DNA of 64,000 nt from Megalopta genalis (Eukaryota > Arthropoda > Insecta > Hymenoptera > Halictidae), in the NCBI RefSeq assembly GCF_051020955.1, contig NC_135015.1:10613616-10677615 (forward strand), given 5' to 3'. Position 1 is the first letter of the stretch. Each line of letters opens with the position of its first letter. Shown piece after piece: positions 1 to 11,700 of this stretch. The notes under the pieces were generated by a model that was not told where the DNA came from, did not search any database, and saw only the letters and a list, made by a program, of their open reading frames with translations. The translations under genes were made by a program, and so were the position numbers.

Positions 1-264
1 CTGTCTCAGCAGTGATTCGTCAGTCAATCAGAGCAAAGAAAATTTCTATGTCCAACCTCGCTAACGGATCAAGCTGCGGCCTGAAAGTGTGCAGGAGTAT
101 GTTTCAACTACTGTATTACTGTCACGTTACTATCAATCACTATCACGTGATTATCTTGTGATAATGGTCTCACATGATCATTGTCAATAACTGAAAATTA
201 TAAAAAGTCCTTCGTCATTAAGTATTCTTTAGTATTGCATGTGATGTGTTAAATTTTTGCAGCT

Positions 265-3200
265 ATGGACGTTTCACGTTTACAACCTTGCATTCAATTG
301 CAACTTTCAAATGAGGAATTTCAAACTGTCATAGATAAGGCTAAAGATTGGGCACTGATGCACGGTATTATATTATGAATAAATTAAATAAGACTGAAAT
401 TATTTACCAAGTTGTACTAGTAAAGTTGTGCGATGACATATTTCATCAATATGACGGTTTCATATAATTGATACAATTTTATTTTTGTTTACAGGTATTA
501 GTATGAGATCCAAAGAATCATTTAATAAAAATCAAGTACAGGTTTTACCATTTACATTACTACCTTCAGTTTTCCCTAGAAAGAATTTTGAGAAAGCAAA
601 AAATATACAAATATTATTAAATGAACTTATACATAGAGTTGCACATAATCATACTTATATTGTCGATAGTTTGAAAAGGTATGCAAAATTGAAATAAAAT
701 TCTTCTTTATCCATGTCTAAGAAATTATATTGGTTATTTTTTTAGTACAATTAATGCAGATTCATTTACTGCAAAATTATTTGAAATTTATGAAATCGTA
801 CATAAAGAAGGATATAGTCAGGTAAAGCAATACATAATTCATTTAATATTATTATTAATATCTCTTTATTTCAGCCTTACAACTTGGGTTACAATTTCTC
901 TAACATAATATAATATAATAAGATAATGAAAGAAAAGAATGAGTGAAATAAAATAGCTATGTAAAAGATAACTATTTTATTTCTACCCATCATAAATTTA
1001 TTATCATCATATTATGTGCTCCTTAAAGCCAAGCAACTTTAACCAGGAATCGTTTTTACTATTGTTAATGACAAATAAGTTATCTAGGTGACCTGTTTTA
1101 AATGCTTCACTCTGTATACAGGGCGAGTCCTATAACTTGCATACCCTAAGCAACTTTTATGCACCTAATTAAAAAGGTTTAAATCCAAAATTGTAGACTT
1201 TAAAGGGAGCAGATGGTGTCGTATTCACCTTTTTTGTACTTAGTGTAGTTTTCGAAATTTCAAGGTCGACTTCCTCATTTTAAATAGAAAGGTACATTTT
1301 TCTCATTGTAGATCGAAAAAATATTAAGTTTTAAACAGAGAAGTCTAAACCTATGAGTTTGTTAGGCTGAACATATGTTTATACTTTTTTACTTAAAATT
1401 TAATATTCTTGCGATCTATAATGAGAAATATGTAGCTTTCTATTTAAAAAGAAGAAGGAAAATACTCTACAACTTTTGTATTTAACATTTCCTAATCAGA
1501 TGCGTAATTTAGAAGTTATTTGGGATGTGCAAATTATATAACTCACTCTGTGGAAGTTATTTAAGGCTGCTATTTATTATCATTTTCAAATACAATAATA
1601 TATTTCTTTTATAGAATATAAGCATTGGTTTGCTGCGATCAGATTACATGTTACATGAGAATGACATCAAACAGGTTGAACTAAATACTATTGCAAGTAG
1701 CTTTGGTGGTATAGCTACAGTTACTACACAATATCATAAGTAAACTTGTTAAACAAATCTATATTGTAGCTAAGAAATATTTCAATACTATTTCTTCACA
1801 TAATTCTCACATTTTGTAGGTACATCTTATCGGAATTGGGACATTCAGACAAAATAGAAAATGTAAATATGTTCATTATTATGCGCTTATACTTTATACA
1901 ATATGAAATAAAAAGATTTCATTATTTTTAGGTTCCAGAAAATAATCCTATAACAGGTCTTTGCACAGGATTAACATATGCATGGAAACTATATAATAAC
2001 AAACAGCAAGTACTTTGTTGTACATAATACAAATTAATAATAATGTAATTAATATTTTTCATTTTAGATCAGTGATATTATTTATCGTTGAAGACATTAC
2101 TTATAATATATGTGATCAGAGATTTCATGAATTTGAAATTCGTAAACTCAATCCAGAAATTAAAGTAATTCGACGGAGTTTACGAGATTTAGTACCTGAA
2201 ACAAAGCTCAATTCTGACAAAGAATTACTAGTGTATGTCTATGTTTAAGTATCTCATATATTTTCTTCTTTTAATTTTTTAAATTTTTACCTTTAAACTT
2301 TTCAAATTTTATATCACATGGTTATAGAAATTTAGTGAACAAGAAATAGAAATAAAGCAGAACTTTGAAATAATGTGAATTTTGAAGTTCTTTCATATAC
2401 TATTTGCAATAAAGTTCAAGATAAATATATTTTACTAATGATTTCATAATAAAAATCATGTAGACAAATTTGATTACAAGAAACATAAGAAAAATAGTTG
2501 TAAACAAGTTATATGAAACAAACAAATAATTATTCATTATTTATATATTGTTATATCTTTTTTTGTATTAGGTAAAGAAGGTAACTAATTTTAATATCTT
2601 TTAGTGGCAATGAAATAGTTTCTGTAGTTTATTTTCGTTCTGGTTATCAAGTTGAAGCTTATCCCACAGAACAAGAATGGTCAATTAGATTATTGATAGA
2701 ACGTTCACGGGCAATAAAATGTCCATCTATACAGTATCATTTAGCGGGTACTAAAAAGGTATATCTATTATTAGTGTTAATATTTTCGATTGAATAATAA
2801 CAGTAAGATCACTTTCCAGGTACAGCAATCTTTAACACATCCTAATGCACTAAATATGTTTTTAAAAGATAGTGATTCTATAAAACAAGTTCAAGAAGTA
2901 TTTGCTGGTCTTTATTCTTTAGAATTTGTGAGTATACTAATAAAAAAATAACATTTCTGATTCTTTTAAAAGTTTATTAATATTTTAATATTTTTTATGA
3001 ATTTTCTATTGCATAATTATTAAATTTTTATATTCACCTATATTGTTTGTGCAAAGTAGAATAATGAAGGAGATGCAATAATTGAAGAAGCTATGGCAAA
3101 CCCTAAGAAATATGTTCTCAAACCACAAAGAGAAGGAGGTGGAAATAATATTTATAATGAAAATATAACATCAAAATTAGAACTTATGAAATCCTCAGAG

Positions 3201-3553
3201 GAAAGAACTGCTTGGATACTTATGGATCGTTTTTATCCTCCAACACAAAAGAATTATATTGTACGTGCCCAAAATGAGCCATTTGAACACAATGATTTTT
3301 CTTTCCTGGACGTTATACCAGAGCTTGGCATTTACGGCGTTGTTATAGGGTGATGATTTGTGCATTTTTGTAGTAATTTTTACGTATCAAGAAATATCAA
3401 ATGATAATAAATATTTATTTTAACAGAGATCACGATCATGTGATATATAATGAACAAGTAGGTCATATTCTGAGAACTAAGCCATCAAATGAAAATGAAG
3501 GTGGCATAGCAGCAGGAATTGGTGCTATTGATGGTCCCTACCTTATTAGTTAA
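265..3553 (+). CDS. GSS: Glutathione synthetase, complete, 11 coding exons
   Basis: Catalyses the ATP-dependent joining of gamma-glutamylcysteine and glycine, the last step of glutathione synthesis, in the cytosol as a homodimer. Coding exons: 265-364, 495-678, 746-821, 1615-1739, 1820-1862, 1932-2005, 2068-2232, 2605-2758, 2820-2927, 3060-3349, 3427-3553. They sum to 1,446 nt (481 aa), close to the usual ~474 aa of animal enzymes. Seen: the glycine-rich ATP-binding loop KPQREGGGNN (about residues 364-373), ERSRAIKCPS and LAGTKKVQQ in the middle, and the C-terminal VGHILRTK followed by GGIAAG. The start is the first ATG in the frame that matches the family and lies just after a splice acceptor at 261-262, so a 5' UTR exon probably lies in or before 1-240. 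Intron 6 (2006-2067) has a GC donor. Intron 3 carries a foldback element. Convergent with the vitellogenin receptor, 305 bp away. Identity is very secure. Confidence 0.96.
1118..1551. mobile_element. Foldback MITE in GSS intron 3
   Basis: A 434-bp block inside the third coding intron of GSS whose two ends are inverted repeats. The left end starts ACAGGGCGAGTCC, and the right end read in reverse complement starts ACAGAGTGAGTTA; the outer 39 positions match at 29. Similarity continues inward, for example the GTTTAAATCCAAAA side against a TGTTAAATACAAAA counterpart, so most of the element can fold on itself. No open reading frame of note. I cannot define a clear target-site duplication, so the superfamily is open. 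It lies on neither splice site and is probably silent. Confidence 0.7.
2006..2067 (+). other. GSS: GC-AG intron of GSS (intron 6)
   Basis: Only a GC donor (exon ...AACA, then GCAAGTAC) keeps the reading frame across this 62-bp intron. Using the nearby GT leads to an immediate stop in the next exon. The +3 to +6 bases AAGT are the strong consensus that GC donors usually carry. The resulting protein reads NNKQSVILF, which aligns with the human enzyme around its NALVLLIA segment. Confidence 0.8.
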
Positions 3554-3858
3554 CACAAATTATGCATGTGCAATACATAAAATAATGGAATTTAAAAATA
3601 TAAAAAATTTTTATTTTAAATAACAAACATTGTATAACAAGTATTTATAAATATCTTATTAAAGTATTATTATCGCAATTCAATTAAAGTAGTATTATCA
3701 TGTATTGTTCCTTAAAAATCACCGCAACTACATTTTTTATTTTTCAATATAGAAAATTTCTATAAATACATACATACATCCACCTGCATGTATAAAATTC
3801 GACTTGTATATCTTTGTGCATGTTGCATTTCATTTTAAAGTTTATATTAATTCACATT
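3554..3858. other. Convergent intergenic spacer, GSS and VgR 3' ends
   Basis: About 305 bp, AT-rich, holding the 3' UTR ends of two convergent genes. Several AATAAA-like and ATTAAA-like hexamers are visible on both strands. No coding potential seen. Confidence 0.6.
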
Positions 3859-6800
3859 TTAATTTATCAAACGAGACTTTTGTTTATATGTTGAATGTTC
3901 AGTTTCTGAATCTGACTGGTCTGATTGTTCAATGTTTATTAGTTGATTTTCATCTTTCTCGATTAATTTGTTATCTTGCTTCTGAATAAAATAAGAACAT
4001 AAATTAATGAAAGAACATTTTCTATCGCAATTGTATATACTTACGTTATAGTATGATACAGAACGCGTACCTTCGACATACTGATTACAGGATTTACATA
4101 TTCGTGTTCTCCCGGTGGTAACGAAGATAAACCATTGAACGTTGTTGCGAACTTACTTTGCTCGTCATATGTAGAATTTTGAAAATAAATACTACAAAAC
4201 ACGAAATCATTTATTTAATATCAAACACTGATGCTAGTTACGAGATAAGAATAAAGTTCTACATTTAGTGTGTAATTTAGTAGAGTCGTTAATAGTTAGC
4301 AACTTTAATAACCAATTGAAAAAAAAAATTTGACTCATTTACCTGAGACCACATTTTTTTAAAGCGTTGGGTTTAATTTTTTGATAATAATAGTATCCAG
4401 ACATAATGGCGACGCTCATAATAAGAGCCACAAGAACGATTATCACTCCAATTAATGCTCCGTTCTTTTGATGAATTTGTTCGCCTTTTTTGTCAACAAC
4501 ATCCGTTTCGAATTTGAATTTTGGATTTACGTCTTTTTCGCAAGTGCTGTTGAGGTTTCTCAAATGACCATCATGGCAAATACAGGAGGGAGTATTCCTA
4601 CCCCGAACGCACATGTAGTCACACTTGTGATTTTCACAAGTATTTTTTACTATGTAATAGAAACACGAAACATAAATTAATTCTGATAATTTTGCATAAA
4701 CATCGATGAGTAAATTGAATTTTTGTCATTACAGATTTGTGACGTTAGGATTGTTAGAGTGGCATAGATAATTATTTTAAATGGTATACATACCAGTAGG
4801 TTGTTTGGAAGTATGCAAAATTGTAAAATATTTGTCAATGTTGGAGTGGTCAAGAAAGATTGATGTACACGACTTATCATCATATAGTTTACATTTTTTT
4901 AATGTAGCAGTTGTTCCCATTAGCCAGTACAAATTATCTTCATATATATTGATGCTTGAGGTTTGATAAATCTGAAGAATCGTAGTCAATGTTAATTTTG
5001 TAAAACAGTTAATACGACCACATTAAACTATTAACATGAATTATTAGGTACAATAATAAATATTAAATAAACTATTAAACAGTAATCATAATAACTAGAA
5101 CGCAATATTTAAAATGAAAACTTCGTTCAGCATATATAATAACAGAAACACTAAGTTGTTTCTGTAAATTTTTGAATTTACGATTATTGAGACTGCAAAC
5201 ATACATTTACGGAGAATTAATTCAATAAAGTTCTTTCTTTAGGTTCATATTATGATAAAAATCATTAAAAGCGTATAAATAAATATATTGTTGTTATTTT
5301 TATTAATTAATATAAAATATTTGCTTTTAATGCTTCGTAAATCTATTGTTAAGCAGCTAATTCATTCTGTTTTGTATACTTACATCAGTTTTTAAATATA
5401 TCTCACGATCGGATCCGTCGAAGTTCGAAGATTCTATAGTTTTTAGTACAGTATCAGACCAGTATAATCTAGATCTCGTATGATCAATTACTATCGCAGA
5501 GACTATGCCAATATTACGATAGGCAATTGCTGTTACGTTAGAACCCATTGTATCGGATCGGTATATTTTACTAGTTGGTTTATCGAAGACCATCCAGTTG
5601 GTTTGACTCCAAAATAGCAACCTGTATCATAGTTTGGTTCAAATAGAATTCCAAAATATACGACGTGAGTAATATAATTATAATTATATATTTGTATTTT
5701 GGAAAGAATGCTTGAAGCAAATGTAATCGAATTTAATTGGAGTTACTCATGTAAAAAATAGTTTAATGTAGATACCCCTGTTTCGGATGAACAGCGATTG
5801 CCATCGCTCTATTTCGGTGTCCAATGGTGGCTAGTTTAGCACATTTTTGTTCTTCTAAATTGCATATCTAAAAATTTTTGTAAGAAATGTGAACAAATAG
5901 GGGAAAGTCAAACAGTGCCGAACAGTGTCCAAATAGTACCGTCCAAAGTTAGTCCTGTTCGTTTCCGTTAAATTGTAGTACTGAATTTAAATAAAATAGA
6001 TAGATATAATTGCAACTTTGTAAATGCTTAATTTGTTTCGCAAAGTTTTTTGCACATTCACATACTATAATCTAAAATGTTTCTAAAATGTGGCCTAAAA
6101 TGTGTTATGAAATAGAGATCACATTTTTAATGTGATAGACAAAGAAGATCATGAATGTGGTTTTGCAAATGCTTCTCGGATGTATTGATTGATTTAAGTA
6201 TAAAATTTGTAAAGGGAATTCGATAAAAATCATTTATTATAACAATTAAATGTCATTTTTGCGAATTACTAATTGTTATTACCGAACTTCATAAAAATCG
6301 TTTCTGTTTTTTTACTAAATTTCATTTGTACTGAAGATTGATTTTCAGTTCATCATCGTTTTCAGTTCAAAATATTATGTAAAGAAAATTAGAGCGGTCG
6401 ATACTGCTTGTCCTTCTCCTATATTTTTCATAATATTAGTTCAATTTAGAAACTTTGTGCAGGGTAAATGTGTAGTAAGTGTGTATGATACCTTAATGCT
6501 GTTCGCGTATTCCGTATCAATGAAATATACATTGTCAGTACTCCAATCAACAGCAAGAGCGCTTGGTCTGCCAATTCCGGCAACAGTTTTTCGGTTTCTG
6601 TTCTTCATATGTATTTTACTAATCATACCTACCACTTCTAATAAAAAGTAAAAACTGTTGTTAGCATTATGTTGTTATCATTGACGCGTTTTTCATAATT
6701 TTCACGTTATCAACAAACGTTTTCAACAATAGTTAATCAATCAGTTTCGAATCAACTAAACATTGCAATATTTAAAATTCTCAAAGAATAATTCTTTTAT

Positions 6801-8618
6801 TGGAAGTAATGTCGATATAAGCTCAACAAACTACAATACTTTGACCTTTTAATGCCTTCATATTCAGAAATCTTAATTGGATTCACAGAAAAATAAAGAA
6901 ATTCTTACCATTACTCCAGTAAACTGATTCCTCTTTTGCGTTCACGTCGATGCTAGATATTTCACTTAAGTCTTTATAGACGACTTCAATCGAATTTAAG
7001 TTTGCTGATAGTTTCCTAATAGTGTTATCAGCAACAGCAATTATTTCCATTTGTGGCCCTGTTATAATTCACAATTTAACAGGCGTTTTAATAAATCATT
7101 AATTGTATATTCTTTTCTTCTGGAACATGTTTCTAAGTACTAATTATAACACTTTAATGTACACATCGGATTTAAATCTAGTTACTGGCAGAATTGCATA
7201 ATTATTATCATTTTCTGATCGTATACGTATATACGTTCTCAGAATGAAGATATTACAATTCTTGTCACTTTGTCGCGAAAAAAAGTGCACGTTAAAGCAT
7301 TAATTAATAATAAGAACGCCGGTCAAGCAATTTAAACATAATTCTTACCAGCCACTTTACAAGATCTTTTATCGTTGCGAAGAACGAAGCCTTCGTGACA
7401 AGAACAAGTGAAAGAACCCTCGCTGTTGTGACAAATTTGTGAACAGACGTTCTGCTCGCATTCATTAATATCTTTACACGATAAATCATTATCAAATTGA
7501 TAACCAGTTTGACAACTGCATACCGCACCTTGGGGTGTCTTATGACACATGGATATGCAAGGATTCTCGATCGTGCATGCAAGTGCTGCGAAAGCATATC
7601 ATATATTGCATTTGAAAAAAGTTAATTCTAACATATGAGAAGAAACTCCAGCATCAGATATTCTCCTAGTGCTCTGACTTCTAAAAATGATTATTTACCG
7701 CATTTTCCATGTTCATCACTTTGATCCATACAATCTTCTCTTCCGTCGCAGACATTTTCAAAGGGCAGGCAAATCCCGTCAGAACATCGGAATTCTTTAC
7801 ACTTAGTATCGATGTTAGCCGTGGCCTTTCTCGCATTACTACCATCGCAGAACTTTTCGTCAGATCCGTCCCCACAATCGTCAGATTGGTCGCAGACCCA
7901 AGTTTGATCGATGCAATTTTTATTCTCGCAAACAAATTCTTCTTTTTGGCATCGAGCACAATTACGTTCGTCATCGTGTTTTGGGCACTCTGGCACTCCG
8001 TTGCATCTAGAATTGCATTTAATGATGAAACACAAAATATCATATAGAATGCAATTCGCCACGTGTAATTGACGTATGCCATACAAAACTACATACCTTG
8101 CTTCCCTGGGAAGACATATGTATGTGTTATAGCATCTGTATTCATCCGCAGTACAATTGACGATGTCAGTGTTGCTTTTTCCTGAGCAAGCGTACTCGTC
8201 ACTGTCATCTTCGCAATCATTGATTGCGTTGCATTTTAAGGACATATCGATGCAACGACCATTGGCGCACTCAAACATTTCAGATGGGCATGAGTTTCTT
8301 TGACACATCTCGCTCTCGTCAGAACCATCTGGACAGTCGGTCTATTTATTTAACGGTTATTTATCTGTCGACTAGTGTGGTTGAAACGCTGCATTAAGAA
8401 AAATCGTCACCTCACCTCACCGTCACATTTCCATGTCTTAGGAATACACGGTCCACTTTCACAGGCGAAACTATCTACATCGCACACGTGCTGACCGCAA
8501 TTTATTTCATCAGAATAATCAGTGCAATCGTTTTTCCCATCGCACACTGCGTACTTTGATATACAAGATCCTTCGTAACACTGATACTCGTCTAAAAATT
8601 ATGAAAATCCGCGGTGAA

Positions 8619-8684
<66 letters not shown>

Positions 8685-8694
8685 TTCACCGCGG

Positions 8695-8725
<31 letters not shown>

Positions 8726-11700
8726 GTTCGACGTTTTAATCTCTGGGAGAATTTTATCTAGTTATGTCTGATAAAACCATCCAAATAAATATTTACTGTT
8801 GTTGCATTGCTTTTTGTCACAGTTTTCTTCGTCCGAGTGATCGCCGTCCGGACAGTCGTAGTGCAAATTACACCGTGATGTTATGTTTATGCATGCACCG
8901 CTTCTGCACAGGAACTGAGTGCTGTTTTTACACTTCGATGACTCGAATTCGCATGTACTCGGTTCATCTTCGCCGCTCGGACAATCTTTTTGGCCATCGC
9001 ACCTAAGATTATTATAAATTGTACTTCACTATAACAGAGATTCGGTTTCTCTAAAACTTTAATCGCGAGTTCGTCATCGCGTAATCAAATATGTTGTATA
9101 AGAAACAGTTGTATTTTCAAACGATGCATACCTTTGATATAATTTTATGCACTTGTCATGTTCACCACATTTCATTTCATCTGGTTCGCACGCGGTTTGT
9201 GGGATGCACGTGCCATTGTTATTATCTCCAAACGGCATCATTTTAGGTGGACACGCGCAGATCTGTATGTTCATGCAAAGATATGGAAAATCAGAGTTGA
9301 ATGATAAAATATAGAATATCGTGCAATTTAAACAATATCAGGCTTACACGTGAGTGAAGATCAGTGATCAGACAGACGTGGGAACAGTTACCATTGTTTT
9401 TATGACATGCGTGCTCTTTTACGTATGTTTTGTGCGAGCTAACTAGAAGTAATTCTTTCAGATGTTCTGGCACCTCTGTCGAAAAACAGAATAAGAATAT
9501 TAAATAATGTTGATAATAACTTCGTCTCCTCCGTATCTAACTTTCTTGATTCTGTTCTACTTACGCAATGGGAGACTCTTTTGATACCGTTGCGCGCTGG
9601 TTTTACTGGACCAGTGTAACTGGTTTGAATTATACTGCGTCCAAAATATATAATCATCGAGAATAGCAAGGCTTACGGGTTCTGCTAATCCAGTACGAAT
9701 GATGTGTGTCTCGAAATCTTAAAACAGAAGTTACGATACTAACATCTATCGTATCTAATTGCGCTTCAAACGTAGCATGATTACCAACCCTTAATCGCCG
9801 TACTGCCGATCCGACCTGTACCCTGATCGCTCCAAAACAGACGTTTTAAATCTCTATCATAACACAATGCTATTTTCGGTCCAAGCAAAGGTGTTTTGAT
9901 ACCTTGGACTGGTGTTCTGAGACCGATTCCGTGCATTTTCATTAAATCTATGCGATATTTCCCATTCACGCGGAAAACGACGAACATCACTCTATAATTT
10001 TAGTATCATAATGAATAAACACAAAATTATGTCTTTTCAGTGCTTTTAGTCGATTGATTACCCTTCTTCTGGCACGAGAGCAATAGCATGAGGCTCGTCT
10101 TGAAAATAGAAAACTGTTTTTTCATGGGTATTTAAACTGTAAACCTCGATGATCTTGTGATTTTTATCCGATAAATATAAATTATTCCCAATGTAGTCGA
10201 CGTCCATTCCACTTAATAGTTTATTTCCTGTAGATGTTTCGGATGTCTCTGCCCCAGTAGTCACGTTGATATGATAAATCGTATCCGTTAACTGATCGTT
10301 CACGAACAGACCGTCTATACAATTTTTTAAATTGTCAGTATTGGGAATAAATAATCCACGGCGAGCATGTATAATTGTTACGGTACTTGTTAGCGGATAC
10401 TAACGCACGAAAATAAAAAGTACATTTCATCATTAAATTAAGATTAATGTTTCTACTCTCAGTTTCAAAGGTGCTGTATATTTTATGCATATAAGTACTT
10501 TTACAATGGCTTTGATTAGAACGAATTCAACACTTATATAGCAGCCATACTTACCAGTTAGAGGATTATAAGTAACTGCGGTGACGTGTTTCAATATGGT
10601 GTTTGCGATCATTTTAGGTCTCCCTAATAATTCATGGTAATAGTTTATAAATACTTTTTTTGCCACGATAATAAGATGCATCTGCTTCTGAACCGCTAAA
10701 ATTTTCGTCAGTTTTAGAATATATTGTTAACGTAGCTTTTATAAAGTACTTACCACGGCATGTGTGCTGATCTGAATTTAGTACCTTGTCTAATGAACAA
10801 GCACACGTGTACCCACTCTCTGAATTCAGTAGACATAATTGTGAACAAGGCTTTGAATTGCAAGGATTTCGAATCTATTGCATAAATATAAAGCATAAAA
10901 CAATAAGTAACTTTTGTCATAAGATTGGTGTGCTAGCACAGAAAGACATAAAATTCACCTTAGGTTTCAAAACAGAATGATATATGTCCATTGCATAAAC
11001 GACACTGTTCGCTTGCGCTAAAGTTTTCCAATCTTTACCAGTGAATTTATCACATGTTTCTATGGTTTTCGATGCCCTTTCACTCCAATAGATCTTATTT
11101 TCAAAGACTGCTATAGCCATAGGCATTTTTACTATATCTCTCAATATAGTCTGGAAATATGTGAATTATTCATGATGATCATTATTCATTGTTCATAATT
11201 ATCAAGATTCCTTTACATAGCATTATAGAGGAATCCATACCCTGCGATCAGAACCGTCCAGACGGACTGTTTCAATTAATTTCAATTTGCTATCTATCCA
11301 GTACAATCTGTCATTTGCATAGTCAATAGCCAAACTGTTCGGCCACTCTAAGTTTTTCGAGACTATTGCACTGGTATTTTTTCCGTCCATGCTTGATTTC
11401 CATATATGTGAATCTGTGCCCCATTCCATCCAATACATAATGCTAACAAAAAGTAATTGTATAATCCATGATATACGCTTTTCATAAGGTATTCTTTTTC
11501 ATTTGGGAAGAATGAAAAAAAGGCCAATCGTGTGAGAGGAAGTATACATTGCATTTGAGACACTCACCCACTCTTTGGTAATAGAGCTAGACCACGTGGT
11601 TTACCAGTTCTTTCAGTAATTATAATAGTACAATAAGAACCATCATTACTACAAACTCCAATATGCTTGAGATCACTGTCAGTGAAATATATGTTGTCTG

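Larger units (their letters stand above)
7699..9262 (-). other. VgR: Second ligand-binding cluster of VgR (8 LDLa repeats)
   Basis: Five exons (9132-9262, 8797-9002, 8416-8591, 8097-8341, 7699-8006) encode eight consecutive six-cysteine LDLa modules. The first is split over exons 18/19, the third ends in DEINC, and the eighth ends in DEHGKC. Some modules have weaker acidic motifs (the sixth reads CPKHDDERNC), so calcium binding may be uneven. Together with four modules in the first cluster (13513-14319) this gives a 4+8 pattern, which from memory is the hymenopteran arrangement; most other insects have five in the first cluster. Confidence 0.85.
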
